Assembly: GCF_900626145.1 (NCBI RefSeq)
Contig: NZ_LR130817.1
Coordinates: forward strand, 1,810,543-1,874,542
Source of the DNA: Intestinimonas timonensis
GTDB lineage: Bacteria; Bacillota; Clostridia; Oscillospirales; Oscillospiraceae
Direction of reading: 5' to 3'
Length of the DNA stretch: 64,000 bases
Shown: one piece after another, positions 24,085-32,685 of the stretch
Numbering within the stretch: the stretch's first letter is position 1
Layout of the letters: every line of letters begins with the position of its first letter
Position numbers and translations under genes: made by a program
The notes under the pieces: model-generated
Databases searched by the model: none
What the model saw: only the letters and a program-made list of their open reading frames with translations
Told to the model about the DNA's origin: nothing

Positions 24085-24411
24085 ATCCAGCCCTCCCTTG
24101 GCCGACAGCGCTCAGCAGACATTATTTATAATGTGCACTGGGCAAAGCCAAGCTCCTTGAAAACTCAGGCTTTCAAGGCCAGTTGGCTTTGTTCAAGTGA
24201 AAAAACACATTGCAGCAATGTTTGCTGCGCGAATAAACCGCTCAGCGGTTTATTCAGCAGAGATTATTATAGGGCTTGCCCGCCACAAAAAAGGTCAAAC
24301 CAGGGCTGTAAACAAGGGTCCCCCTGGCTTAGCCAGGGGGGCCTAAGAGGGGGAGAGATAAAAAAGGTCCTGCCCGCATATGACATGCGAGCAGGACCTT
24401 CCTTTTTACAA
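24085..24411. repeat. Hairpin cluster in the spoIIGA upstream region
   Basis: No gene. Four inverted repeats follow each other: AAAGCCAA with TTGGCTTT (24144-24190, with inner CCTTGAAA/TTTCAAGG), GCAGCAA with TTGCTGC (24212-24228), a perfect 11-bp-arm palindrome at 24232-24254 (AATAAACCGCT arm), and CCCCCTGGCT with AGCCAGGGGG (24320-24340). The string looks like a repetitive extragenic or decayed mobile element rather than a normal promoter. Confidence 0.5.
24361..24405 (-). terminator. Terminator of the SNF symporter gene
   Basis: AAGGTCCTGC (24364-24373) pairs with GCAGGACCTT (24391-24400), with further inner pairing; it lies just past the stop and is flanked by A/T runs on both sides. Confidence 0.85.
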
Positions 24412-25824
24412 TCAGAAAAATTTCTCCTGGTAGCCCAGCACAAAAATGGCCAGGACAATGAAGGGCAGGATAAAGGTGAAGTAAAACCACAGCTTGGCAG
24501 GGAACCGGACACCCTTGCCCTGATCTGCCTCCAGCAGGAAGTTCTCATAGCCCCAGGCGTATTTCTTGGAGACCACGCAGAACAGCAGGTAGAGAATGGA
24601 GCCCAGGGGCAGCAGGTTCTGAGTGACGATGAAGTCCTCCAGATCGAATATGCTCATCCCGATGAACTGGACACCGGAGAGGAGGTTGAAGCTCAGCAGG
24701 CAGGGCAGGCTCAGAACAAAAATCAGGATCAGATTGGCCCACACCGCCTTCCTCCGGGAGACCTGCCACTTGTCCATCCAGCAAGAGAGGATGTTCTCAA
24801 AGACGGCGGTGACAGTGCTCATGGCGGCGAAGGACATAAACACAAAGAAGAGGGCACCCCACAGCCGTCCGCCGGGCATCTCGTTGAAGACGTTGGGCAG
24901 GGTGACGAAGATCAGGTTGGCGCCGGAGTCGGGCTGGACCCCGAAGGCGAAGGCGGAGGGGAAGATGATGAGGCCGGAGACGAAGGCCACAAAGGTATCC
25001 AGGATGGTGATGTTGATGACCTCGCCCATAAGGCTGCGTTCCCGGCCAATATAGCTGCCAAAAATGGCCATGGCACCGATGCCCAGGCTCAAAGTAAAGA
25101 AGGCCTGGCCCATGGCGGCGTAGATGGCCTCGCCCAGACGGAAATTACCGTTAGAATCGAACATCAGGTTCTGGAAATTGGGCTTGAGGTAGAACTCCAG
25201 GCCGGCGGCGGCACCGGGCAGAGTGACCGCCCGGATGGCCAGCACCACCAGCAGCACCAGCAGGCAGACCATCATGGCCTTGTTGATCTTCTCCACGCCG
25301 TTTTTGAGGCCCCGGCTGCACACCAGCATGCCCAGGACCACCACCAGGCCCATGAAAACGGTCTGGAGCACCGGGTCAGCGGTGACAGCACCGAACTCAG
25401 CAGCCACGCCTGCGGTGTCCAGGCCCACGAAGTCACCCTTGAGCATTTTGATAAAGTACAGAATGAGCCAGCCGGCGATGGTGGTGTAGAGCATCATGAG
25501 CAGGTAATTGCCCGCCATGCCGATCCAGCCGTACCAGTGCCACTTGGTGCCCTTGGGCTCCAGGACCTGGAAGGAGCACAAAATACTCTTCTGGCTGGCC
25601 CGGCCCACGGAAAACTCCATGACCATGATGGGCAGGCCCAGGATGACCAGGAAAAACAGATACACCAGCACAAAGGCAGCGCCGCCGTACTGGCCCACGA
25701 TATAAGGAAAGCGCCATACGTTGCCCAGGCCGATGGCACAGCCGGCTGAGATCAGGATGAAGCCCAGCCGGGACGAAAACTTTTCTCTCTCCAAAACGTT
25801 GTTCCTCCACTTTCTCAGATCCAT
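24412..25824 (-). CDS. Sodium:neurotransmitter symporter family (SNF) transporter
   Basis: 470 residues from MDLRKWRNNVLEREKFSSRL at 25824; the longer open frame upstream lacks a ribosome site. The family signature SRLGFILISAGCAIGLGNVWRFPYIVGQYGGAAFVLVY in TM1-2 binds sodium and substrate. About 11-12 membrane segments follow. LeuT-like bacterial members of this size import amino acids with sodium. The substrate cannot be read from the sequence. It follows rnc on the same strand after about 107 bp and ends in its own terminator. Confidence 0.93.
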   Translation of the reverse strand: MDLRKWRNNVLEREKFSSRLGFILISAGCAIGLGNVWRFPYIVGQYGGAAFVLVYLFFLVILGLPIMVMEFSVGRASQKSILCSFQVLEPKGTKWHWYGWIGMAGNYLLMMLYTTIAGWLILYFIKMLKGDFVGLDTAGVAAEFGAVTADPVLQTVFMGLVVVLGMLVCSRGLKNGVEKINKAMMVCLLVLLVVLAIRAVTLPGAAAGLEFYLKPNFQNLMFDSNGNFRLGEAIYAAMGQAFFTLSLGIGAMAIFGSYIGRERSLMGEVINITILDTFVAFVSGLIIFPSAFAFGVQPDSGANLIFVTLPNVFNEMPGGRLWGALFFVFMSFAAMSTVTAVFENILSCWMDKWQVSRRKAVWANLILIFVLSLPCLLSFNLLSGVQFIGMSIFDLEDFIVTQNLLPLGSILYLLFCVVSKKYAWGYENFLLEADQGKGVRFPAKLWFYFTFILPFIVLAIFVLGYQEKFF

Positions 25825-25931
25825 GGGAATTGTTCCCAAACGTGAGACGACGGGGCGTCGAGAGCGCCGGTCAGAAGGGAGCTCCTCCCTGTCCGGCGTC
25901 CTCGACGGCCCGCCCGCCCTCACACTGCTGC

Positions 25932-26615
25932 TCAGCCCTCCGCCTTCAGCTTGGCCATGGCGGCCTTGGCGGCGTTCTGCTCAGCCTCTTTTTTACTGCG
26001 TCCCTCACCGGCACCGATGGGCCGTCCGTTCAGGTCCACCTCCACGGAGAAGACCTTGGCGTGGTCCGGTCCGCTCTCGCCCATGAGACGGTAGCTCAGC
26101 ACCCGGCCGCTCTCCCGCTGCACCAGCTCCTGAAGAGCCGTCTTGAAGTCCCGGACTGCTCCCTCCTGCTCCCGCTCGTTGTTGGTCAGGATGAAGTTGG
26201 TGATGAGCTTCCGGGCAGAGCCGATACCGCCGTCCAGGTACACAGCGGCGATGACCGCCTCCACGGCGTCGGCCTGGATGGAGGGCCGCTTCCGGCCTCC
26301 GCCGGCGTCCTCGCCCCGGCCCAGCTTCAGGTACTGCCCCAGCTCCAGCTGGGCAGCCACCTCCACCAGGCTGTCCTCACACACCAGGGCCGCGCGGGTC
26401 CGTGTGAGCTCGCCCTCAGGCATGTCCGGATGGGTACGGTAGAGATGGTCTGCCACCACCATCCCCAGAACGGAGTCACCCAAAAACTCCAGCCGCTCGT
26501 TGCTGGTCTCACCCTTGCTTTTGTTCTCGTTGGCGTAGGAGCTGTGGGTCAGGGCATTCTCCAGCAGCCGACGGTCATGAAAGGTATATCCCAGCTTTTC
26601 TTCCAGTTTTTCCAT
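25932..26615 (-). CDS. rnc: Ribonuclease III
   Basis: 227 residues. The catalytic RNase III domain carries the signature NERLEFLGDSVLG and the second acidic site (QADAVEAVIAAVYLDGG). A C-terminal double-stranded RNA-binding domain follows (DFKTALQELVQ ... GRSKKEAEQNAAKAAM). It cuts double-stranded RNA, including rRNA precursors. It lies downstream of acpP in the common plsX-acpP-rnc order. Confidence 0.97.
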   Translation of the reverse strand: MEKLEEKLGYTFHDRRLLENALTHSSYANENKSKGETSNERLEFLGDSVLGMVVADHLYRTHPDMPEGELTRTRAALVCEDSLVEVAAQLELGQYLKLGRGEDAGGGRKRPSIQADAVEAVIAAVYLDGGIGSARKLITNFILTNNEREQEGAVRDFKTALQELVQRESGRVLSYRLMGESGPDHAKVFSVEVDLNGRPIGAGEGRSKKEAEQNAAKAAMAKLKAEG

Positions 26616-26641
26616 GTCTGTTCCACCTCCCTATACGCAAA

Positions 26642-26668
26642 GAGAGGCCCCGCCGAAGCGGGGCCCTC
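26642..26668 (-). terminator. Hairpin between acpP and rnc
   Basis: GAGGCCCCGC pairs with GCGGGGCCCTC around a CGAA loop; on the minus strand a short T-containing run (CTCTCTTTG) follows. It probably attenuates read-through from the highly expressed acpP into rnc. Confidence 0.65.
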
Positions 26669-26682
26669 CCAGTTATGTCTGC

Positions 26683-26919
26683 TCAGGCGTCCAGCTTGTT
26701 CTGGAGATAGGTCACCAGATCACCCACGGTGGCGATGCCGGCAATATCCTCCTCGCTCATCTCAGACACGCCGAACTCCTCCTCCAAGGCCATGGACAGC
26801 TCCACGATGTCCAGAGAATCAGCGCCCAGGTCGTCCGTGAAGGTAGTCTCCATGGTGATGGTGTCGGCCTCCACGCCGAACTGCTCAGAAATGAGGTCAC
26901 ACAGCTTCTCAAAAATCAT
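26683..26919 (-). CDS. acpP: Acyl carrier protein
   Basis: 78 residues, strongly acidic. The phosphopantetheine attachment serine lies in the invariant [20 protein letters not shown]. It carries growing acyl chains in fatty acid synthesis. Located between plsX and rnc. Confidence 0.97.
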   Translation of the reverse strand: MIFEKLCDLISEQFGVEADTITMETTFTDDLGADSLDIVELSMALEEEFGVSEMSEEDIAGIATVGDLVTYLQNKLDA

Positions 26920-26994
26920 TTACGATCGACTCCTTAGACAGGATTATTACACACACATAATAGGGATATTTTCCCGCACTGTCAATAGCTTATT

Positions 26995-28044
26995 TTAAAT
27001 TTCCTCTTTGGTTCCGCCGTCAGGAGTCTTCTCCAGGCGCATATGGTCGATGTTCTCCACCACATCCTCAATGATGCCGGAGCCGGCGAAGGTGGCTGCC
27101 TGCCGGATGGCGTTCTTGATGGCGTAGTCGTTGGAGGAGCCGTGGGCCTTGATAACGGGCTTGGAGATCCCCACCAGGGCGGTGCCGCCCACCTCGCCGG
27201 CGTCCATGAGCTTTTTGAAGTTCATGAGGCCGCTTTTGACGCACAGTGCGCCCAGTTTGGTGATGAGGCTCTTCTTGAACATGGCCTTGAGCTCCTTGGC
27301 CATAAAGCCGCCGGTGCCCTCCATGGTCTTTAGGAAGATGTTGCCCGAATAGCCGTCGGCCACGATGACGTCCACCTCACCGTAGACGGCCTCCCGGGCC
27401 TCGATGTTACCCACGAAGTTGATGCGGCCCTCCTGCCCGGCCTTGGTGAGGAGGGCGTGGGCCTCCCGCTGGAGGTCGGTGCCCTTGGAGGGCTCCACAC
27501 CGATGTTGAGGAGGCCCACCTTGGGCTCGGGACGGCCCAAAATCCGCTCGGCGTAGTAGGAGCCCATGAAGGCGAACTGGAGCAGGTACTCCGGGGTACA
27601 TTCGGCGGTGGCGCCGGCATCGATGAGGATGGCGCCGCCCTTCCCGGTGGGCACCACGGGGGCCAGGGCCGCCCGGCGGATGCCCTTGATGCGCTTGACC
27701 ATCAGGGTGGCAGCGGAGAGCAGGGCACCGGTGCTGCCGGCGGACACAAAGGCGTCCCCCTTCCCCTCCTTGAGCATATTGAGGCCCACGGTGAGGGAGG
27801 AGTCCTTCTTCTCCTTGAAGGCGGTGGCGGGGTTGTCGCACATCTCCACCACCTGATCGGCGTGGGCGATCTCCAGCCCGGCGGGCAGGTTGTCCATGCC
27901 GTCATCCTTCAGGCAGCGGAGGATCTCCTCTCCACGGCCCACCAGAATGACCTCTACCCCGTACTCCTTGATGGCCGCCACGGCGCCCCGGACGTTGCTC
28001 TGAGGGGCGTTGTCGCCGCCCATGGCGTCTACGATGATCTTCAT
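26995..28044 (-). CDS. plsX: Phosphate acyltransferase PlsX
   Basis: 349 residues starting KIIVDAMGGDNAP, the PlsX signature; further conserved blocks are SAGSTGALLSAATL and PALAPVVP-type (RRAALAPVVPTGKGG). It converts acyl-ACP to acyl phosphate for phospholipid synthesis at the membrane. In Firmicutes plsX usually follows fapR; here an XRE gene takes that place, overlapping the plsX start by 4 bp. Confidence 0.97.
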   Translation of the reverse strand: MKIIVDAMGGDNAPQSNVRGAVAAIKEYGVEVILVGRGEEILRCLKDDGMDNLPAGLEIAHADQVVEMCDNPATAFKEKKDSSLTVGLNMLKEGKGDAFVSAGSTGALLSAATLMVKRIKGIRRAALAPVVPTGKGGAILIDAGATAECTPEYLLQFAFMGSYYAERILGRPEPKVGLLNIGVEPSKGTDLQREAHALLTKAGQEGRINFVGNIEAREAVYGEVDVIVADGYSGNIFLKTMEGTGGFMAKELKAMFKKSLITKLGALCVKSGLMNFKKLMDAGEVGGTALVGISKPVIKAHGSSNDYAIKNAIRQAATFAGSGIIEDVVENIDHMRLEKTPDGGTKEEI

Positions 28045-28283
28045 GAGATCCCTCTTTTCGTATCGTTTTCTTCCTCCTTGCGTCCAAGGAGATAATCGGC
28101 GGAGACGTTATAATGCTCACAAATGGCGCAGAATCGCTCCAAAGTGGTGGTTTTTGTCCCCTTCTCCATCTCGCTCACCTGATTGGTGGAAACTCCGATG
28201 GCTTTGGCCAGCTGAGCCTGCGACTCGCCGCTTTTTTTCCTCAGCTCACGGAGCCGAGCACGAAACACATCCCGATCAAACAT
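28041..28283 (-). CDS. Small XRE-family regulator upstream of plsX
   Basis: 80 residues from MFDRDVFRARLRELRKKSGE at 28283, behind AAGGAG. One Cro/CI HTH (SQAQLAKAIGVSTNQVSEME) and the typical ending VSADYLLGRKEEEN. Its stop overlaps plsX by 4 bp, so it is co-translated with a phospholipid gene and could regulate it. Two palindromes just upstream (28301-28340) are its likely operators. It is similar in layout to the next XRE gene, so the two are probably paralogues. Confidence 0.9.
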   Translation of the reverse strand: MFDRDVFRARLRELRKKSGESQAQLAKAIGVSTNQVSEMEKGTKTTTLERFCAICEHYNVSADYLLGRKEEENDTKRGIS

Positions 28284-28300
28284 ACGATCTCCTTGACAAT

Positions 28301-28340
28301 TCATCTTTTAGATGATATCACGGATTCATCTAAAAGATGA
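28301..28340. promoter_or_regulatory. Paired palindromic operators of the first XRE gene
   Basis: TCATCTTTTAGATGA (28301-28315) and TCATCTAAAAGATGA (28326-28340) are two perfect 6-bp-arm palindromes, also inverted copies of each other, centred 25 bp apart. They lie about 20 bp upstream of the XRE start and just past the 3' end of the other XRE gene. Confidence 0.8.
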
Positions 28341-28353
28341 TTCACATAGAAGG

Positions 28354-28587
28354 TTATTCACCTGTTCCAATTGTTTCCTCCGTAAGTCCAAGGAGGTAGT
28401 CGGCAGACACCTCAAAAAACACGCAGAGGTCATACAGCCGGGCCATGGAGGTGGCCGAGTTTCCCTTTTCCATGTCGCCCACCTGCGTACTGGTAATGCC
28501 CATAACTTTGCCAAGCTGGGAGGCCGTCATACCTTTTTGCTCCCGCAGAGCGTGAAGCCGGGCGCCAAATATTTTTTTATCAAACAC
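28354..28587 (-). CDS. Second small XRE-family regulator
   Basis: 77 residues starting MFDKKIFGARLHALREQKGM, closely similar at the start to MFDRDVFRARLRELRKKSGE of its neighbour. Contains one HTH (TASQLGKVMGITSTQVGDME) and the ending VSADYLLGLTEE. It is divergent from a small unknown gene at 28667, with paired palindromes (28609-28645) in the shared region. Autoregulation and control of the divergent gene are likely. Confidence 0.9.
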   Translation of the reverse strand: MFDKKIFGARLHALREQKGMTASQLGKVMGITSTQVGDMEKGNSATSMARLYDLCVFFEVSADYLLGLTEETIGTGE

Positions 28588-28608
28588 GGCACTCCCCCCT
28601 TGTATTTT

Positions 28609-28645
28609 CAGATTTAATCTGATATCCTAGATTCAGATTAAATCT
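28609..28645. promoter_or_regulatory. Paired palindromic operators of the second XRE gene
   Basis: CAGATTTAATCTG (28609-28621) and AGATTAAATCT (28635-28645) are palindromes, mutually inverted and centred 25 bp apart, exactly the geometry of the first operator pair. The spacer between them even shares TGATATC...GATTCA with the first pair, while the arms differ. Confidence 0.8.
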
Positions 28646-28666
28646 CATATTTGTGAGGTGTCCTTC

Positions 28667-28912
28667 ATGCTCGATTACATAAAAGAACTCTATCTATTGG
28701 AGAGCGAGACCAACCGCCTGCCTTTCCAGGAGGAGGCGGATTACCGTGCCGCCTCGCTGGAGCTGGACAGCTGCCACACCCAAATTCAAAAGGCCATGGG
28801 CAAAGACTTTTTTGAGCGCTATTACGACCTGCTGGCCCATCAGCGGGACCTGGAGTGGCTGACCTGCTTCCGCCACGGCTTTCATCTCGCAGTGCATCTG
28901 CTGACCGGCTGA
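28667..28912 (+). CDS. Small conserved-type protein, DUF6809-like
   Basis: 81 residues from MLDYIKELYLLESETNRLPF, with GAGGTG upstream. The layout (short helical protein, an L-x-x-L-Y start, a conserved central helix FFERYYDLLAHQRDLEWLTC then FRHGFHLAVHLL) resembles DUF6809 proteins of Clostridia; this family name is from memory. Divergent from the second XRE gene with operators between. Function unknown. Confidence 0.7.
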   Translation: MLDYIKELYLLESETNRLPFQEEADYRAASLELDSCHTQIQKAMGKDFFERYYDLLAHQRDLEWLTCFRHGFHLAVHLLTG

Positions 28913-28918
28913 CTCCGC

Positions 28919-30214
28919 TCAGACCTCCAGCCCCGCTAAAATCTCCAGCGCCCGGCGGGAGAGTTCGGCGTTTTTGTTTCGCTTGCCCTTGACCTTGTAG
29001 CCCAGGGGCGGGATGATGCCGAAATTCACATTCATGGGCTGGAACTGCTCCACTGTCTCATTGGAGACATAGAGGGCCAGGGCACCCAGGGCCGTCTCCT
29101 GGGGGAAATCCACCGGGGGCTTGCCCTGGAGCCGGTTGGCCAGCTCCACCGCCGCCACGAAGCCGGAGGCGGTGGACTCCACATAGCCCTCCACCCCGGT
29201 GATCTGTCCGGCAAAGCAGATGCGGGGGTCCGCCTTCAGCCGGTAGTACCGGTCCAGCAGCTTGGGCGAGTTGAGATAGGTATTCCGGTGCATGACCCCG
29301 TAGCGGACGAACTCCGCCTCCCGCAGGGCCGGGATCATGGAAAAGACCCGCTTCTGCTCCGGCCACTTCAGGTGGGTCTGGAAACCCACCAGATTGTAGA
29401 TGGAGCCCTGGGCGTTGTCCTTCCGGAGCTGCACCACGGCATAGGGCTCCTTCTCCGTTTTGGGGTCCTTCAGGCCCTTGGGCTTCAACGGCCCGTACCG
29501 CAGGGTGTCCACACCCCGCCGGGCCATGACCTCCACCGGCATGCAGCCCTCAAAGACGTTCTGGTCCTCAAAGCCGTGGACCTCCGCCGCCTGGGCCGTG
29601 GTGAGGGCCTGCCAGAAGGCGGCGTACTCCTCCTCACTGAGGGCGCAGTTCACATAGTCCGCTGTGCCCTTGTCGTATCGGGAGGCGAACCAGGCGTGGT
29701 CCATATCCAGGCTCTCAAAGGTCACCAGCGGCGCGGCGGCGTCATAAAAGCTCAGATAGTCGGCGTGGACCTTTTCCTGGATGGCCGCCGCCAGAGCGTC
29801 CGAGGTGAGGGGGCCGGAGGCCAGGATCACATTCCCCTCAGGGATGGCCGTGACCTCCCCCTCTACCACGGTGATGAGGGGGTGACCCTTCACCCGCTCG
29901 GTGATGGCCCGGCTGAAGCCGTGGCGGTCCACCGCCAGGGCGCCGCCCGCCTCCACCCGGTGCTCGTCGGCACAGGCGAGGATGAGAGAGCCGCACCGGC
30001 GCAGCTCCTCCTTCAGCAGCCCCACGGCGTTCTCCAGCTGGTCGGAGCGCAGGGAGTTGGAGCACACCAGCTCCCCGAACTCCGGGCTGTGGTGGGCAGG
30101 GGGCATTTTCTGGGGCTTCATCTCGTGGAGCTCCACGGGGATGCCCCGTTGGGCCAGCTGCCAGGCGGCCTCGCTTCCCGCCAGCCCGGCGCCGATGATC
30201 TTTACTGGTTCCAT
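28919..30214 (-). CDS. trmFO: tRNA (m5U54) methyltransferase TrmFO, folate- and FAD-dependent
   Basis: 431 residues. FAD-binding GAGLAGSEAAWQLAQRG at the N-terminus, the catalytic region ELVCSNSLRSDQLENAVG, and the C-terminal block QPMNVNFGIIPPL typical of TrmFO. It methylates U54 of tRNA using methylenetetrahydrofolate. Located after topA as in most Firmicutes (dprA-topA-trmFO). Confidence 0.97.
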   Translation of the reverse strand: MEPVKIIGAGLAGSEAAWQLAQRGIPVELHEMKPQKMPPAHHSPEFGELVCSNSLRSDQLENAVGLLKEELRRCGSLILACADEHRVEAGGALAVDRHGFSRAITERVKGHPLITVVEGEVTAIPEGNVILASGPLTSDALAAAIQEKVHADYLSFYDAAAPLVTFESLDMDHAWFASRYDKGTADYVNCALSEEEYAAFWQALTTAQAAEVHGFEDQNVFEGCMPVEVMARRGVDTLRYGPLKPKGLKDPKTEKEPYAVVQLRKDNAQGSIYNLVGFQTHLKWPEQKRVFSMIPALREAEFVRYGVMHRNTYLNSPKLLDRYYRLKADPRICFAGQITGVEGYVESTASGFVAAVELANRLQGKPPVDFPQETALGALALYVSNETVEQFQPMNVNFGIIPPLGYKVKGKRNKNAELSRRALEILAGLEV

Positions 30215-30246
30215 AATTCAACCTTTCCGCGTCCGGTCAAAAAGGC

Positions 30247-32628
30247 TCACGCCTCTTCTCCGGCGGTCTTTTTCGCCGCGGCCTTTTTGGTGGTGGGCTT
30301 CTTGGCCGTGGTCTTGGCGGCCGCTGTCTTCTTGGCGGCAGGCTTTTTCGTCGTTTTCTTCTCGGCGGGCGTCTTTTCCGCGGCGGTCTTTTTGGCGGTG
30401 GTCTTCTTGGCCGCCGCCTTTTTCACCGTCTTTTTCTCCGCCTTCTCAGCGGTCTCGGCGGCCTCCCCGCCCTCCTTGGTCTCGGCGGCGGGCTTTTTCT
30501 TGTAGCCGCCCCGCTTGTCCTCTGGGGTGAAGTTGCCGCAGTCGGGGTTGATGCAGAAGGGCTTTTTGAAGCCTCGGCCAGACTTCTTGAACATGGTCCA
30601 GCCGCACTCGGGGCAGTTGTCCTTCACCGGCACGTCCCAGGTCATGAAGTCGCACTGCTTGGCCTTGCTGCCCTCCTTGACCACATTGAACTCGCAGCCG
30701 TAATAGGTGTAACCCCGCCTGGAGGTCTTTTTCAGGATACGTCCGCCGCACTTGGGGCACTTGCCCGGCATCTCCACCACGATGGGCTGGGTGAAGGTGC
30801 ACTCCGGGTAGCCGGGGCAGGCCAGGAACCGTCCGAACCGGCCCGACTTCACCACCAGCTGCCGGCCGCATACCGGGCAGATCTCGTCGCTGACCTCGTC
30901 GGGGATCTTGATGCGCTCCCCGTCCAGGTCCTGCTCCGCCTGGTGGAGCTCCTGCTCGAAGTCACCGTAGAAGCTGCCGAGGAGGTTCTTCCAGTTCTCC
31001 TTCCCCTCCTCCACCTGGTCCAGCCGCTCTTCCATCTTGGCGGTGAAGGTGGTGTCCACGATGTCTGGGAACTTGTCCTTCATAAGACCCGTGACCACCT
31101 CACCCAGAGGGGTGGTCCGCAGGTACTTGCCCTCTTTCACCACGTACTCCCGGTCCAGAATGGTGGAGATGGTGGGGGCGTAGGTGGAGGGACGGCCGAT
31201 GCCCTTCTCCTCCAGGGCCTTGATGAGGGTGGCCTCAGTGTACCGGCTGGGGGGCTGGGTAAAGTGCTGCTCCGGCTTGGTGCCGGTGAGCTTCAGGCCC
31301 TCCCCCTCCTTCAGGTCGGGCAGGGGAGACTGCTTCACCTCGTCCTCCTCGTCCTTCCCCTCCACGTAGACGGCGGTAAAGCCGGAGAACTTCAGGGAGG
31401 AGTGGTTGGCCCGGAACCGGTAGCCTGCCGACCCCACCTCAATGGAAACGCTGTCATAGACGGCGTTGGCCATCTGGCAGGCCAAAAAGCGGCTCCAGAT
31501 CAGCTTGTAGAGCCGGTACTGCTCACTGGTCAGGTCCTTTTTGATGTCCTCCGGAGTGAGGCGTACGTCGGAGGGCCGGATGGCCTCGTGGGCGTCCTGG
31601 GCATTGGACTTGGCCTTGAAGTGCCGGGTCTTTTCGGGATAATACTCCTTGCCGTAGCGGCTGACGATCATATCCTTGGCCGCCGCCAGAGCCTCCTCGG
31701 AGAGGCGCAGGGAGTCGGTACGCATATAGGTGATGAGACCCACGGTACCCTCGCCCTGGATGTCCACGCCCTCATAGAGCTGCTGGGCCACCGCCATGGT
31801 CCGGCGGGGGGTCATGTTCAGCTTCCGGCTGGCCTCCTGCTGGAGGGTGGAGGTGATGAAGGGGGGCGCCGGGGAGCGGGTCTTGTCCTGCCGCTTCATG
31901 CCGGTAACCGTGAAGGGAGATGCCTTTACGGCGTCCACCACGGCCTGGACCTCGTCCTCGCTGTGGAGCTCCTGCTTCTTCTCCCGACCGTAGAAGGCGG
32001 CGGTGAAGGCGCCCATGTTGGGGGCGATGCGGGAGAGGTCCACGTCCAGGGACCAGTACTCCTGGGGCTGGAAGGCACGGATCTCCTCCTCCCGCTCGCA
32101 CACCAGGCGGGTGGCAACCGACTGGACACGGCCGGCAGACAGACCCCGGCGGATCTTCTTCCACAGCAGCGGAGAGAGCTCATAGCCCACAATACGGTCC
32201 AGGATGCGCCGGGCCTGCTGGGCGTCCACCAGATCCTGGTCGATGGCCCGGGGGGCGGCGATGGACTCATTGACCACCTTCTTGGTGATCTCGTTGAAGG
32301 TCACGCGGTAGGTCTTGTCGTCGGGGATGTTCAAAAGCTCCTTCAGGTGCCAGGAGATGGCCTCCCCCTCGCGGTCGGGGTCGGTGGCCAGGAACACTTT
32401 CTCGCTGCCCTTGGCCGCCTTCTTGAGGTCGGAGATGACCTCCTCCTTACCCTTGATGGGCTGGTAGTCCGGCTCAAAGCCGTGCTCCACGTCCACGCCC
32501 AGCTTGCTCTTGGGCAGATCCCGGACGTGGCCCATGGACGCTTTGACCTCATAGCCGGGACCCAGGTACTTTCCGATGGTCTTGGCTTTGGCCGGGGACT
32601 CTACGATCACTAAATTCGTTTTTGCCAC
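30247..32628 (-). CDS. topA: DNA topoisomerase I with lysine/alanine-rich tail
   Basis: 793 residues. Toprim domain (LVIVESPAKAKTIGKYLG ... DPDREGEAI), active-site region with the catalytic tyrosine in GLITYMRTDSLRLS, and two to three C-terminal zinc motifs (CPVCGRQLVVKSGRFGRFLAC, CPKCGGRILKKTSRRG, CPECGWTM). These are followed by an unstructured tail of about 85 residues made of KKTAAKK-like repeats. It relaxes negative supercoils. The basic tail resembles histone-H1-like sequences and probably adds non-specific DNA binding. Confidence 0.97.
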   Translation of the reverse strand: MAKTNLVIVESPAKAKTIGKYLGPGYEVKASMGHVRDLPKSKLGVDVEHGFEPDYQPIKGKEEVISDLKKAAKGSEKVFLATDPDREGEAISWHLKELLNIPDDKTYRVTFNEITKKVVNESIAAPRAIDQDLVDAQQARRILDRIVGYELSPLLWKKIRRGLSAGRVQSVATRLVCEREEEIRAFQPQEYWSLDVDLSRIAPNMGAFTAAFYGREKKQELHSEDEVQAVVDAVKASPFTVTGMKRQDKTRSPAPPFITSTLQQEASRKLNMTPRRTMAVAQQLYEGVDIQGEGTVGLITYMRTDSLRLSEEALAAAKDMIVSRYGKEYYPEKTRHFKAKSNAQDAHEAIRPSDVRLTPEDIKKDLTSEQYRLYKLIWSRFLACQMANAVYDSVSIEVGSAGYRFRANHSSLKFSGFTAVYVEGKDEEDEVKQSPLPDLKEGEGLKLTGTKPEQHFTQPPSRYTEATLIKALEEKGIGRPSTYAPTISTILDREYVVKEGKYLRTTPLGEVVTGLMKDKFPDIVDTTFTAKMEERLDQVEEGKENWKNLLGSFYGDFEQELHQAEQDLDGERIKIPDEVSDEICPVCGRQLVVKSGRFGRFLACPGYPECTFTQPIVVEMPGKCPKCGGRILKKTSRRGYTYYGCEFNVVKEGSKAKQCDFMTWDVPVKDNCPECGWTMFKKSGRGFKKPFCINPDCGNFTPEDKRGGYKKKPAAETKEGGEAAETAEKAEKKTVKKAAAKKTTAKKTAAEKTPAEKKTTKKPAAKKTAAAKTTAKKPTTKKAAAKKTAGEEA

Positions 32629-32685
32629 ATTATACCTCCAATGGAGTTTCTATCCTTTGAAAGAGCGCGGCCTCCCAGCCGCGCC

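Noticed and set aside
30943..32613. Long plus-strand open frame opposite topA
   Set aside because: Shadow of high-GC codon usage; topA on the other strand carries every family motif. The same holds for plus frames opposite trmFO (29288-30505) and spoIIGA/SNF (23902-25749), and for the minus frame opposite 60318-62090.
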